Positions 1 through 8,414 of a stretch of 64,000 nucleotides of DNA are shown here, piece by piece. The DNA comes from Streptomyces sp. ISL-1 (GTDB lineage Bacteria; Actinomycetota; Actinomycetes; Streptomycetales; Streptomycetaceae), in the NCBI RefSeq assembly GCF_018614585.1, contig NZ_JAGGOI010000012.1:20797-84796 (forward strand), read 5' to 3'. Under the pieces are notes generated by a model. It had not been told where the DNA came from. It searched no databases and worked only from the letters and a program-made list of their open reading frames with translations. The translations under genes were made by a program, and so were the position numbers. Position 1 is the stretch's first letter. Each line of letters opens with the position of its first letter.

Positions 1-292
1 CGGAGACAGTGAGCACGGTGAACAGTTCGGTGAACGACGTGACCTCGGACACGGTCGCGTTGTAGTAGCGCAGAGCGAGCACGGACAAGGTCGCCGCGAT
101 GCCGGTCAGCAGAGTGGCGATCCAGGAGGAGAACGGCGCGGCGATCAGCGGGGCGGCCGCGAAGAACGGCACCGCCGTGAATTGGGGCGGGGTGAAGTAG
201 TCGAAGACAAGACCGCCGGTGATCATCAGCGTGGGCAGCATACGGACGACACGAGGAGCCCTGTAGCCGCCGTCCTGCCGTCGGTGCGCCAC
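1..292 (-). CDS. PP2C/SpoIIE-type phosphatase, N-terminal part (cut by window edge)
   Basis: Only the first 97 codons lie in the window. I read them from the reverse strand, starting at a GTG at 292 with an AGGAG ribosome site about 8 nt upstream. The peptide carries at least two hydrophobic stretches (about residues 20-30 and 42-75). This N-terminal layout, beginning with a short Arg-rich head and RMLPTLMI, is what I recall from Streptomyces membrane-tethered PP2C (RsbU/SpoIIE-like) serine/threonine phosphatases. The catalytic domain is outside the window, so the function is inferred from the N-terminus alone. Another membrane protein family is possible. Confidence 0.5.
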   Translation of the reverse strand, partial: MAHRRQDGGYRAPRVVRMLPTLMITGGLVFDYFTPPQFTAVPFFAAAPLIAAPFSSWIATLLTGIAATLSVLALRYYNATVSEVTSFTELFTVLTVS

Positions 293-430
293 CGGTTATC
301 TCCTGCCGTCCGCCTGGCTGCGGACGGTACCGCGCCCTTCCCAGGCTGGCCGTAGCCGCGCCGGGCGGCGACTCACCATCGGCCGACCGGGCGACGCGGG
401 GGTGAGTGACGGGTGCGCATGAGGGGATAC

Positions 431-471
431 GACAGTGGCCCGGCACTCTTATCGAGTGCCGGGCCACTGTC
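431..471 (-). terminator. Perfect 18-bp hairpin after the initiator tRNA
   Basis: Positions 431-448 and 454-471 are perfect inverted repeats around a 5-nt loop. The hairpin lies just past the 3' end of the minus-strand tRNA-fMet. There is no strong U tract, as is usual for Streptomyces terminators. It could also end transcripts arriving from the left. Confidence 0.8.
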
Positions 472-476
472 TTCAG

Positions 477-550
477 TAGCGGGGACAGGATTTGAACCTG
501 CGACCTCTGGGTTATGAGCCCAGCGAGCTACCGAGCTGCTCCACCCCGCG
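477..550 (-). tRNA. tRNA-fMet (CAT), initiator
   Basis: The reverse strand folds as a cloverleaf with anticodon CAT. It carries the initiator signatures: three consecutive G-C pairs at the base of the anticodon stem and no Watson-Crick pair at position 1-72 (C against U). The T-arm reads GGTTCAAATCC. CCA is not encoded. The gene stands alone, followed by a strong hairpin. Confidence 0.95.
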
Positions 551-830
551 TCGGTAAACACAACCTTACGCCATCCGGAGCAAGATCAACTCCACTTGAT
601 GGACAGACCTGCACGGACGCCCCTCCGAGCCTGTCCCGATGCTATCCGAGCCCGTCCCGAACGGTCCCGGGCCCGCCCGGAGCCCGCCCGGAGCCGGTCC
701 GGCGGGCTCCGGATTGGCCGTGGCCCAGCCGCACAGCGCCCTCGTCGCCGCCCGTCATCGCGAAGGGCGGCGAACTGCTGAGGGTGCTGCGCGGGGGCGG
801 GGCGCCGCTGCACAGGGGCCGGCGGGCTGT

Positions 831-1288
831 TCAGCGGCGGCGCAGGCGGAGTGCGGTGAGCGCGCCGCCGACCGCGATCAGGGCCGCGGTGGTGATCGCC
901 GCGTACCAGGTGGAGCTGGACGATCCGGTGCTGGCGAGGGCGCCGCTGGTGGTGACGGGGGTGTTCGCGGCCGCCGCCGTGGTTGTGGCGGAGGCGGACG
1001 GGGTCCCGGACGGCGTCGCGGAAGCGGTCGGGGAGGGCGAGGCAGACCCGGAGGGGCTCGCGGTCGGCTCGCCGCTCGGGGCGGTGCCGCGCTCGGGGGC
1101 GACCGTGATCTTGGACTCGGCCTCCAGGAACGGCATCGTGTTGCCCTCTGTCAGCGACGTCTTCGCGCGCAGCGTGAGCTTGACCGGCTCCTGGATGCCC
1201 TTGAAGTCGATGACGCGCCGCGCCCGCCGGGCGAAAACCCGCTGGTGACCTGGGCGTTGGCGGACCGGCCGCCGACGGGGCCGGACAC
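831..1288 (-). pseudogene. Remnant of a sortase-anchored (LAxTG) surface protein
   Basis: The last 101 codons (1136 down to 831) encode a Ser/Thr/Pro/Ala-rich stalk, then LASTG, a hydrophobic helix and a terminal RRR. This is the sorting signal expected for class E sortases. Upstream the same frame stays protein-like (VIDFKGIQEPVKLTLRAK) but has no start before the stop of the sigma gene. A GTG at 1288, one base after that stop, opens a neighbouring frame (VSGPVGG...) that would need a +1 correction near 1214-1235 to join. No signal peptide is seen. I infer a 5'-truncated or frameshifted gene; a short translated product from ATG 1136 is the alternative. Confidence 0.5.
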
Positions 1289-1289
1289 C

Positions 1290-2528
1290 TCAGGCCTGCA
1301 GCCTGGCCGCCCGCATCTGGAGGTAGCGCGTCTCCGGGCCACTGAGGGTGCGCCGGGCCGCCAACTGGTAGGCGGCGCGTGCGCCTTCGACGTCTCCCGC
1401 CTTCTCCAGCAGATGCGCTCGTACGGCGTCGAGCCGGTGGTGACCCGCCAACCGGTCCTCCAGCTTGGCGACTTCGGCGAGCCCTGCCTCGGGCCCTTGC
1501 ACCATGGCGACGGCCACGGCCCGGCCGAGTTCGGCCATCGGCTCGGGAGCGAGGCGTACGAGAAGGTCGTACAGGCCGAGGATCTGCGGCCAGTCCGTGT
1601 CATCGGCGCGCGCCGCCTCGTCGTGCAGCGCCGCAATCGCCGCCTGCAGCTGATAGGCGCCGGCCGGCCCCTCGGAGAGGGCCTCCTCCACCAGCGCGAT
1701 GCCCTCCGCGATCGACTCCTGGTCCCAGCGGGCGCGGTCCTGCTCGTCCAGCGGGATCAGCTCGCCGTGCTGGCCGGTGCGCGCCGCGCTGCGGGCGTCG
1801 GTGAGCAGCATCAGCGCCAGCAGTCCGGCCACCGCACCCTCCTTCGGCAGCAGCCGGCGTACGGCCCGGGTCAGCCGGATCGCTTCGCCGGCGAGGTCGG
1901 CCCGGTGCAGATCGCTGCCGGAGGTCGCCGTATAGCCCTCGTTGAAGATCAGGTAGAGCACCTGGAGCACCACGGCGAGACGCCGATCACGGTCCTCGGG
2001 CCCCGGCTGCCGAAAGGGCATGCCCTTGATCTTCTGCTTGGCTCGGCTGATCCGCTGCGCCATCGTCGCCTCGGGCACCAGGTGCGCGCGGGCGATCTCG
2101 GCCGTGGTCAGACCGCCGACGGCCCGCAGCGTGAGCGCGACCTGCGCGGCCGGGGTGAGTTCGGGGTGGCAGCACAGAAAGAGCAGTGTGAGGGTGTCGT
2201 CCTCGGAGGGGGCGCGGCTCTCCCCGGGCGCGGGCGCCGTGAACGCGTCCCGCGGGGTCAGCGCCGCGACCGTCTCCTCGCGTCTGCGCCGGGCCTCGTC
2301 GCTGCGCAGATGCTCCGTGAGACGACGCGACGCGACCTTGATCAGCCAGCCGCGGGGATTGTCGGGCAGCCCCTGCTCAGGCCACTGCTGCGCGGCGGCG
2401 AGCAGCGCCTCCTGTACGGAGTCCTCGGCCGGGCCGAAGTGTCCGTACCGCCGTACCAGCGCACCGAGGACCTGCGGCGCGTGCAGGCGCAGCAGGTCCT
2501 CGACCTCGGTCGTACGTCTAACAGCCAT
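1290..2528 (-). CDS. ECF42-type RNA polymerase sigma factor
   Basis: The 412-aa product has sigma region 2 near the N-terminus (EDSVQEALLAA, then NPRGWLIKVASRRL), a sigma-4 helix-turn-helix around residues 135-180 (GGLTTAEIARAHLVPEATMAQRISRAKQKI), and a long helical C-terminal extension with TPR-like character (DUF6596 type). This architecture and its partner, the adjacent DGPF gene, define the ECF42 group. The start overlaps the DGPF gene by 11 nt, implying translational coupling. No anti-sigma factor is seen. In this group the C-terminal domain and the DGPF protein are thought to take over control. Confidence 0.9.
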   Translation of the reverse strand: MAVRRTTEVEDLLRLHAPQVLGALVRRYGHFGPAEDSVQEALLAAAQQWPEQGLPDNPRGWLIKVASRRLTEHLRSDEARRRREETVAALTPRDAFTAPAPGESRAPSEDDTLTLLFLCCHPELTPAAQVALTLRAVGGLTTAEIARAHLVPEATMAQRISRAKQKIKGMPFRQPGPEDRDRRLAVVLQVLYLIFNEGYTATSGSDLHRADLAGEAIRLTRAVRRLLPKEGAVAGLLALMLLTDARSAARTGQHGELIPLDEQDRARWDQESIAEGIALVEEALSEGPAGAYQLQAAIAALHDEAARADDTDWPQILGLYDLLVRLAPEPMAELGRAVAVAMVQGPEAGLAEVAKLEDRLAGHHRLDAVRAHLLEKAGDVEGARAAYQLAARRTLSGPETRYLQMRAARLQA

Positions 2529-2934
2529 CGCCTCCGCCGTCCAGGATGGGCCGGATGACCACGGGGTACTCGGGGGCCCCCTCGGGATTCGGGCACTGCG
2601 CGACGCGCGCGGCGATCTCGGTCACCCGGTCCAGGCTCTCGCAGTCGAGCACCCAGTACCCGGCGAGCAGTTCCTTGGTCTCTCCGTACGGGCCGTCGGT
2701 GATCACGGGCCGTCCGTCCTTGTCCGCGGTGACATGACGGGTCAGGGCCGGCTCGGCCAGTCCCTGTCCGTCCACGAGCTCGCCGGACTCGGAGAGGTCG
2801 TTGTTGATCTCACCCATGAAGGCGAACATCGCCTGCAGATCCTTCTCGCTCCAGGCCGGGCTCTGGGCGGACGCCTTGCCGCGCATCGCTTCGTAGTCGG
2901 CCTGCGTGCCCTGGACCATCACCAGATACTTCAT
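2518..2934 (-). CDS. YCII-related (DGPF) protein, partner of the ECF42 sigma factor
   Basis: A 138-aa protein beginning MKYLVMVQGTQADYEAM and containing the TDGPYGETKELLAGYWVL segment that names the DGPF/YCII family, a dimeric alpha-beta barrel fold. I chose ATG 2934 because AAGGAG lies about 8 nt upstream; longer frames lack such a site. It is the first gene of a two-gene operon with the sigma factor. The biochemical role is not established. Context suggests it senses a signal or modulates the sigma factor. Confidence 0.9.
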   Translation of the reverse strand: MKYLVMVQGTQADYEAMRGKASAQSPAWSEKDLQAMFAFMGEINNDLSESGELVDGQGLAEPALTRHVTADKDGRPVITDGPYGETKELLAGYWVLDCESLDRVTEIAARVAQCPNPEGAPEYPVVIRPILDGGGDGC

Positions 2935-3195
2935 GACGTCGCTCCTTCGGATGCGTAGCCGCCCCTTGTTGGCAACTCTCACAGGGGACGTCGCAGCCGA
3001 TGACGGATTCTCGACACCGCGCGGAGATTCTTTTCGCGACCACTCGTCGAAACCACTCGCGGGGAACATGCGCGACCGCTCGGGGAGCGGGCAAGGGAGC
3101 GGCCCAGAAGCAGATCCGAGGGTCGGGGCAGCGCGGAGCCCCGACCGGCGAAGCCCTGTCGGGGCGCCCGCGTATCAGGTCCGCGGGGCGTCACC

Positions 3196-3468
3196 TCAGC
3201 CCTGCTCCTCCTCTTCAGCCTCCATGATCCGGATCCCTTGATGTGTCAGCGTGACCATCGCGGGAGTATTGCCCGTCGCCCAGTCGACCGCGATCAGCCC
3301 CTCGCCCACCAGATACGTGCAGGCCGCGGCCAGGTCCTCCTCATGAACACCGAGGTCGTCGCGCAACTGCGCCCCGGTGACACCCAGAAGGCGGTTGCCC
3401 TCAGTGGCTTCGTACAGGCGCTTCATGACCTGCTGCCGATAGGTCTTCCGCTCGCGCAGTGTTGCCAT
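3196..3468 (-). CDS. Small winged-helix-like conserved protein
   Basis: A 90-aa product, MATLRERKTYRQQVMKRLYEAT..., followed by GVTGAQLRDDLGVHEEDLAAACTYLVGEGLI. The spacing of this helix pair and the following hydrophobic strand resembles a winged helix. It ends in an acidic tail (EAEEEEQG). I recognise it as a conserved Streptomyces hypothetical without a known role. It could bind DNA, but no ligand domain is present. It is monocistronic as far as can be seen. Confidence 0.65.
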   Translation of the reverse strand: MATLRERKTYRQQVMKRLYEATEGNRLLGVTGAQLRDDLGVHEEDLAAACTYLVGEGLIAVDWATGNTPAMVTLTHQGIRIMEAEEEEQG

Positions 3469-3534
3469 GACTGCCTGCCGTCCTCTCGTACTCGGCGCGG
3501 GTGCAGGAATCCTGCTGCGACGGCCGTCGTCCGC

Positions 3535-3783
3535 CTACGCGGGATCGTCACCCGTTGACCGGCTGGCCACGAGCCACGACCGCGCGGGCTCGGCGGGGTG
3601 CGTGGTGTCCACGGTGAGGTGGAGTCTGGTTCCACCGTCGTGGCCGGCGGGGTAGCTGCGCTGTTCGGTGGCGGAGAAGCAGCGCCGGAGAACCTCCGCG
3701 ACCTGACGAGCGGTCGCGGGGGACGCAGCGACGATACGGACTTCGGCGCGCCCGGCGGCAGGCACTCGTCCCGCGGGGGTCAT
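3535..3783 (-). CDS. Small hypothetical protein coupled to a membrane peptide
   Basis: An 82-aa product. Its core VRIVAASPATARQVAEVLRRCF is followed by TRLHLTVDTTHP, suggesting a small alpha/beta fold. The ATG at 3783 sits inside the stop of the upstream membrane-protein gene (ATGA overlap, 3780-3783), and GGAGG lies just upstream. The pair is therefore translationally coupled. I do not recognise a function. Confidence 0.6.
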   Translation of the reverse strand: MTPAGRVPAAGRAEVRIVAASPATARQVAEVLRRCFSATEQRSYPAGHDGGTRLHLTVDTTHPAEPARSWLVASRSTGDDPA

Positions 3784-4022
3784 CCTCGACCTCCATCGTG
3801 CCGGTCGGGGTGGGTGCCGGCCTCGGGCGGTCCGGCGGGCCGGGTGGCCGGCCCGTGGCGCCTCGGCCTCCGGCGGCGGCCCAGTCCCTGCACGGCTTCG
3901 CCGTAGCGGAACGAGGCGATCCGTTGTTCGTGCTGGGTGTTCACCTGATGGATCAGAAAGACTCCGATGGCGATCATGGCGAGAATCACTGCCACGGTGA
4001 TGACGGTCTCCACAGTCCTCAC
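3780..4022 (-). CDS. Single-pass small membrane protein (DUF6479-like)
   Basis: An 80-aa product from GTG 4022. One hydrophobic helix (VITVAVILAMIAIGVFLI, about residues 5-22) is followed by a basic, Pro/Arg-rich tail with RRRRPRR. AAGGG stands about 5 nt before the start. The layout resembles DUF6479-type Streptomyces miniproteins, but I cannot verify that. It overlaps the next gene by 4 nt. Confidence 0.55.
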   Translation of the reverse strand: MRTVETVITVAVILAMIAIGVFLIHQVNTQHEQRIASFRYGEAVQGLGRRRRPRRHGPATRPAGPPEAGTHPDRHDGGRG

Positions 4023-4435
4023 ATCCCTTGGTCGCAGCGCTGGAGGCCGCTCGGGATCCCGAGCGGTGAGGACCCCGCCTCGCCGTCGGTCTCCCGTCCC
4101 TCTTCCTGGCGTACGGTCCTGGCGCGGACCCGCCCCCGGGCTTCACAATGCCAAGCTGTGTTGATGCTCGCCGAGAGCGGTACCCGCATCCGAGCAAGTA
4201 CGGGACAGGCCCCCGGCTTCTTCACAGTACTCCGGCCAGGGGCCACAAATATGCGCGCGACCAGGCATTTCTTCCTGTTCCCCAGCACCGCGTCCCGGGC
4301 TCGTGCCAGTGGTCGCCGCCGACTACCGGGGTACGGTTGAGCCAAGGAGACTTCCCTGGCACGCAGCCACGCCGACACTGCCTACCCAGGTCTGGCGACC
4401 GGCGGGCGCACGACTCTCAGACGGGCGAAGACGCT
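4023..4435. other. Divergent intergenic region, no gene seen
   Basis: This 413-nt stretch separates the minus-strand miniprotein operon from the plus-strand DUF5994 gene and should hold both promoters. Open frames here lack ribosome sites and look like GC shadows. I see no RNA gene. Confidence 0.5.
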
Positions 4436-4936
4436 ATGGCCGACTCCGAGATCTCCAGCCCCGCCAAGCTCCTGCCGGACGCCATTTACCACGCCGAGAA
4501 ACCCGGCACACCTCTCTTGCGGCTGGTAACGACCCGGGCCCGGGAGGGGATGCTGGACGGCGCCTGGTGGCCGCGTTCCCGCCGCATCTGCGCCGAGCTG
4601 CCCGGTCTTGTCACCGCGTTGACCGAATACCTCGGCCCCATCGACCGCGTCGGGGTGGATGCGTGCGCCTGGGAGGGACTTCCGACGCGCCTGATCATCG
4701 ACGACCGGATCGTGCACATCGACTCGTTCCCCGTGGGTGACGACACCGTGCTCATCACTCCGGGCGACGGGGATCACTTCTCACTGCTGGTGGTGCCGCC
4801 GCAGGCAACGACCGATGCGGCGCGCGCCGCGATGGCCAGAGCCGTCCAGGCGCACACCACCACCGCCGAACAGATCCTGATCGACACCGGCGCCAACGAG
4901 GCCCGCCCGCGCCCCGGCCCGCCCGCTCACACATGA
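4436..4936 (+). CDS. DUF5994 family protein
   Basis: A 166-aa product starting MADSEISSPAKLLPDAIYH. The block DGAWWPRSRRICAELPGLV, followed by a hydrophobic beta-rich part (FSLLVVPP), is typical of the DUF5994 proteins found in many copies in Streptomyces. I chose ATG 4436 over longer upstream reading because the conserved family body begins here. Function is unknown and no catalytic motif is evident. It appears monocistronic. Confidence 0.75.
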   Translation: MADSEISSPAKLLPDAIYHAEKPGTPLLRLVTTRAREGMLDGAWWPRSRRICAELPGLVTALTEYLGPIDRVGVDACAWEGLPTRLIIDDRIVHIDSFPVGDDTVLITPGDGDHFSLLVVPPQATTDAARAAMARAVQAHTTTAEQILIDTGANEARPRPGPPAHT

Positions 4937-5084
4937 GGCTCGCGCATCGCTGAGGCGGGGGGCGACGACGCGCAGGGGCCACTGAACGGCCAAGCACCCG
5001 CGGGGGATTGATGCCGACCCCGACGCGCGCCCGCCACGGAGTCGACCGCGGCAGCTCGACCCGATCGCCGCCGCCGGTGAACGG

Positions 5085-5921
5085 TCACAAGCGGCGCCAC
5101 CGCGCCGAAGCGAAGGAGAAGACGCCGAAGAGAATCAGCCCGACCGCGACGGCGACCAGGAGCCACGGCCCCATCGGGGTGTGGGCGAAGCTGCGGAGTG
5201 TCGCGTCCACACCCTTGGCCTCGTGCGGGTCGAAGCGGACGGCCGCCACCAGGATGAAGATCCCCGCCGCGGCGAACACGGCGCCGCGCGCCACTCCGCC
5301 GCCCACGCCGAGCGCGGTCACGGTCTGCCGCGTGCGGCGGCTCATTGCGCCGGTGTTCAAACGCCGCAGGAAGCGCCGCATCGCGGCTCGTACGGCGAGC
5401 ACCGCGCCGATGCCGATCAGGATGCAGCCCGCGACACCCACCAGCCAACGTCCGTACGGCAGTTCCAGCGCCGATGCCGTCCAGTCCTGAGACTGCGCAT
5501 TGCCGCTGGAGCCCTCGTCGCTCCCGGCGGCAAACGCGGCAGTCGCCCAGCAGACCGCGGCGTAGAAGAGCGCCCGGCCACCGTCCAGCAGCCGGGAACC
5601 GGCCTTCCGCCGAGGCCCCCTGGTCATCACCGCGCGGGCGCCCCGCCAAAGAGCCATGCAGCCGAAGCCGACGACAAGCGCCCACAGCATCACTTTCCCG
5701 AAGGGCTGCTCCGCGACCTGGCGCAGCGCGCCCTGGCGATCAGCCTCCTCGCCGCCGCTTCCCAGAGCGATCCTGACGGCCAGCGCGCCGATGAGGACAT
5801 ACACGACACCCCGGGCGACGAAACCCGCCCGCCCCGCGACGGTCAACGTCTGCTTCTCCGCGGAGCGGCGAGTCATGAATCTCGGGGCCCGGCCCCGCCC
5901 GTGTGCGTGAGACGACGTCAC
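5085..5921 (-). CDS. DUF1206 multi-pass membrane protein
   Basis: A 278-aa product from GTG 5921, chosen because GAGGGGGA lies about 5 nt upstream; ATG 5876 is an inner alternative. The sequence has three similar units of paired hydrophobic helices, each opening with a Gly-rich ARG(V/A)V(Y/F) motif (ARGVVYVLIG, GRALFYAAVC, ARGAVFAAAG). That threefold pattern is the hallmark of DUF1206. It predicts six transmembrane helices. Role unknown. Confidence 0.85.
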   Translation of the reverse strand: MTSSHAHGRGRAPRFMTRRSAEKQTLTVAGRAGFVARGVVYVLIGALAVRIALGSGGEEADRQGALRQVAEQPFGKVMLWALVVGFGCMALWRGARAVMTRGPRRKAGSRLLDGGRALFYAAVCWATAAFAAGSDEGSSGNAQSQDWTASALELPYGRWLVGVAGCILIGIGAVLAVRAAMRRFLRRLNTGAMSRRTRQTVTALGVGGGVARGAVFAAAGIFILVAAVRFDPHEAKGVDATLRSFAHTPMGPWLLVAVAVGLILFGVFSFASARWRRL

Positions 5922-6299
5922 GATGTCCCCCTCGAGTCTGGGCGCGCGGTACGCGTCCTGAGTCCCCGAGTGCCCCCGGCTGAGGGACTGATGCGCGTTG
6001 CCTGCGGCCGATATGTTCGCCACCACCCCCGACCCGGCCCCCCTGCGGACGACTCGTCGCTGCCAGGGGCCGGGCCTCCCCGACTCGTACTGCCAAATGC
6101 GGACTACTGCCTGACACCCACTCAGGGAATGCCGGGACATCTGGCGTGGACAGTGCGGCCCGGAGCAGGACAGGGCCTTCACCCGGACGTGTCCTGTACC
6201 CGCAGCACACCAACGTCCGAAGCGTCCTCGACGGGCTCGCGGCGGGCCTGCGGACAGCAGTCGGGGGGTGGCCCCGAGCCCTCGGCGTACAGTCCGAGC
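5922..6299. other. Divergent intergenic region, no gene seen
   Basis: A 378-nt spacer between the DUF1206 gene (minus) and the zinc-ribbon gene (plus). It must contain both promoters. Overlapping long frames in both directions are shadows without start signals. Confidence 0.5.
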
Positions 6300-6503
6300 A
6301 TGACGCGGCACACCGAAGTTGCCCCGAAGCCCGTGACGACGGGCACTGAGATCACCCGCACGGACTGCAAGCAGTGCGGCACCGAGGTGCACGGCATCGA
6401 TGGCCGCTACTCCTGTCCACTGTGCGGGTGGGTGAACCACTGGAGCGAGGGACACAACGAGCTCCCGGCCGAGGTCGACAACCCGGGACCTACCACTGGC
6501 TGA
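6300..6503 (+). CDS. Small zinc-ribbon protein
   Basis: A 67-aa product from ATG 6300. Two CxxC knuckles (CKQCG and CPLCGW), 17 residues apart, form a rubredoxin-like zinc ribbon. The rest is polar. Proteins of this kind are common in Streptomyces and lack a defined role. It is the last ordinary gene before the accessory island; a hairpin 30 nt downstream probably ends its transcript. Confidence 0.7.
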   Translation: MTRHTEVAPKPVTTGTEITRTDCKQCGTEVHGIDGRYSCPLCGWVNHWSEGHNELPAEVDNPGPTTG

Positions 6504-6534
6504 GCAGCGCTACCGTCGGCCGCCGGCGGGCACT

Positions 6535-6576
6535 GCCCCGGTCTGCCCGCATCCCCCTCGCCGACAGGCCGGGGCT
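6535..6576. repeat. Island hairpin family, copy 1
   Basis: GCCCCGG(T)CTG... pairs with ...CAGGCCGGGGCT around a C-rich loop (GCATCCCCCTCG). Closely similar hairpins occur at 12874-12914 and 13004-13047. It probably acts as the terminator of the zinc-ribbon gene. The copies lie at both ends of the accessory region. Confidence 0.7.
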
Positions 6577-6794
6577 CACCTCGTGTACTGCGGAGCCTGC
6601 GGCGGTGGTACCCGACACACAGCCACTGAGGTGTGACCGTCCGCCCACAGGGGCACCCGCACGATCGGGCCCCGCCGCGCATCCCCCCGTCGCGGCGGGG
6701 CCTCTCTATTGACGGTGCTGCGGGCGTAGTACGCAGCTGCTGCCGCAAAGGCCCCGCTACCAACGGGGGCGTCGCCCCAGTCGATCGGCACCAT
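6576..6794 (-). CDS. Doubtful small ORF with a hydrophobic start
   Basis: From ATG 6794 the frame reads MVPIDWGDAPVGSGAFAAAAAYYARS, which resembles the head of phage-type small membrane proteins. The frame then runs through a strong hairpin (6668-6702), an unlikely place for coding sequence. The real product may be shorter, or the gene may be broken. Confidence 0.25.
   Translation of the reverse strand: MVPIDWGDAPVGSGAFAAAAAYYARSTVNREAPPRRGDARRGPIVRVPLWADGHTSVAVCRVPPPQAPQYTR
6668..6702. terminator. 12-bp GC hairpin
   Basis: GGCCCCGCCGCG (6668-6679) pairs perfectly with CGCGGCGGGGCC (6691-6702). The loop (CATCCCCCCGT) resembles the loop of the island hairpin family. It lies in a gene-poor stretch and could act on either strand. 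Confidence 0.7.
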
Positions 6795-6977
6795 GCGGCG
6801 ACCGTAGCTTTGGAGTTGACGCCTGTCAGGTAGTCCCACAAGGCGCGTTAAGCACCCAGTTGCACAACCACACGACGGCCCCCAAGCACGGACACGCGTA
6901 CGCGCTTCGGGGCCGTCCGCTGCCCCGGCATGCCCCCATCACGGGGGACGGATGGCAGACCGGGGCATTGAAGGGGG

Positions 6978-7166
6978 CTAGGCGGTCGCCGGCGTGCTAC
7001 GTACAGGACGACCCCTCGGGGTTGCCCCTCCGCAGCTCTCGCACGAGACGACGACCACGCCCTCATAGATCATCGGAACCGTCCGCCGACTCCAGCACTC
7101 CCGGCATGCGATGCCGCGGAACCGCTGGATGGACCTGTGTGCCGCGGCAACCTGGCTCGCGTCCAT
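6978..7166 (-). CDS. Small Cys-rich (zinc-finger-like) protein
   Basis: A 62-aa product with two Cys pairs, CRECW and CESCGG, separated by about 20 residues, consistent with a zinc ribbon. Its ATG at 7166 comes 2 nt after the stop of the upstream DUF397-like gene, so the two are probably co-translated. Such miniproteins are frequent in actinobacterial phages and integrative elements. Function unknown. Confidence 0.5.
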   Translation of the reverse strand: MDASQVAAAHRSIQRFRGIACRECWSRRTVPMIYEGVVVVSCESCGGATPRGRPVRSTPATA

Positions 7167-7168
7167 GC

Positions 7169-7513
7169 TCAGATAGCCGCGGCGAGCTCCAGAGCGGCCT
7201 GCAACTCCTCCTCGCTCGCCCGGAGATGGTCGAACTCACCCGCCATCACGCCGTCGAAGAACTTACTGATCTCCACTCGGCTCATGTACAGAACCGGGCT
7301 GTCCGTGTCCTTGTCGTCGGAGATCGCCACCATGCGGGTGCCGTCCGGGATCCTGTCGTGCGGGTGGCCCTCGGCCGTTCCGGCGTCGGCCAGGATCACG
7401 CAGTCCTTCACGATCGGATCGAGGTCGGTCCGCCCTGCCTTGCGCCAGTCCAGCCCGGGGGCGTTCGCGTTCTCGAAAGCGACTGTCCCGCGACCATTGC
7501 TGAGTGTGCCCAT
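7169..7513 (-). CDS. DUF397-like small regulator-associated protein
   Basis: A 114-aa product. The second half (DKDTDSPVLYMSRVEISKFFDGVMAGEFDHL) matches the DUF397 pattern, in which DSKDP-GP-L-FTP-EW-AFL-GVK-GEFD is conserved. DUF397 proteins are usually encoded beside XRE regulators and act with them in development or antibiotic control. Here an XRE gene lies 2.8 kb away. GAGGA stands 8 nt before the start. The N-terminal half is unlike typical DUF397. Confidence 0.55.
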   Translation of the reverse strand: MGTLSNGRGTVAFENANAPGLDWRKAGRTDLDPIVKDCVILADAGTAEGHPHDRIPDGTRMVAISDDKDTDSPVLYMSRVEISKFFDGVMAGEFDHLRASEEELQAALELAAAI

Positions 7514-7637
7514 GAGTGGTGTCCTCGCTCGTGGATGTTCTCGGTCCTTGCAGTCCCGCCCCGGCCGGATTTCCTGGCGAGGTGCTCCGGTCGGGACGCG
7601 GGCTCAACGGGGTGTACGCAGTCGGCCGCGCGACTTC

Positions 7638-7884
7638 TCAGCGGGGCTCGTCGCTCTCACCTTCGGCGGTCTCGCAATGCACGCCGGCCTGAGCGATGCG
7701 ACGGGCGCATGACGGCGCTGTGCGAGGCGTCCCGGGCGAGGCGGTCCCAGTCGTCCACGAGGCACACGATGGGGCCGATGGCCGCGTCCATGGCTACGCA
7801 CTGCGAGCTGAACTCGGCAGGGGCAGGGGACACCCGTCGCGCGGTGCAAGCGGTGCGGGGCCTGTGGACCGAACAGGGCATCAT
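7638..7884 (-). pseudogene. Possible frameshifted island gene
   Basis: From ATG 7884 one frame reads through DAAIGPIVCLVDDWDRLARDASHSAVMRP and then turns into basic low-complexity sequence. After a one-base shift near 7705-7715 a more natural acidic end appears (RIAQAGVHCETAEGESDEPR, stop at 7638). I infer a small helical protein broken by an indel. An intact 75-aa product ending at 7657 is the alternative. No family recognised. Confidence 0.3.
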
Positions 7885-7900
7885 CGTCGAGGCACAGCGG

Positions 7901-8122
7901 TCAGGACGACGACGCGGCCCACACATCGGGGCCGCCGCCACGCCACTCGATCAGCTCCGGATCATCCACGCTCGTATCCGCCTCAGGCAGCCCCGCACGG
8001 CGCAGGAACTCCAACAGATCGAGCAGGTGGTACGCCACGCCGACGGGCTCACCGCGGATCGTCACCTGCCTGCCGCCCTCCGGCGACAGCGGATGAACGA
8101 CCACAGGCGCCTCATCAGCCAT
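7901..8122 (-). CDS. Small conserved Streptomyces element protein
   Basis: A 73-aa product, MADEAPVVVHPLSPEGGRQ... ending EWRGGGPDVWAASSS. It has the beta-strand pattern G(R)xVTIRGEPVG, a short helix (DLLEFLRRAGL) and the closing IEWRGGGPDVW motif. I recall this protein from Streptomyces integrative elements and clusters with DUF397/XRE genes. Function unknown. The start is preceded by a weak GGTGG. Confidence 0.6.
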   Translation of the reverse strand: MADEAPVVVHPLSPEGGRQVTIRGEPVGVAYHLLDLLEFLRRAGLPEADTSVDDPELIEWRGGGPDVWAASSS

Positions 8123-8169
8123 ACCACCAGCGTCCGTCCGGACCGATCCGGACGCATCCGGACAGCACA

Positions 8170-8197
8170 GAGCCCCGACCATCACGGCCGGGGGCTC
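8170..8197. terminator. Short GC hairpin
   Basis: GAGCCCC pairs with GGGGCTC across a 14-nt loop. It lies between the minus-strand small gene starting at 8122 and the remains of the lysin gene. Direction uncertain. Confidence 0.4.
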
Positions 8198-8414
8198 ACG
8201 CGCGCGTGCGTCTCCGGACAGTCCGGGCACGATTCGATTGCCTGAGGCAACCAGTGGGAGGAAATGCCCGCCCCGAAGGATTGACCGGGCCGAGGGTGAC
8301 CGACTGTACGTCCTGTTCCACCTGGCGGCGGGGCTCGTTCCGCGGACCCCGCGCCAAGGCAGTTGGCGACACACTCCGGGCTCACCTCGGGCTCACCTGC
8401 GGCGGGGAACACGA

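Noticed and set aside
4019..4378. 119-aa minus-strand ORF in the divergent spacer
   Set aside because: No domain or ribosome site; composition is that of non-coding GC-rich DNA.
8265..8360. Integrase-like phrase DRLYVLFHLAAGL in one frame
   Set aside because: It recalls tyrosine recombinases, but the expected GLRRGE and catalytic R/H/Y residues are absent and the frame decays at once. Too weak to call.
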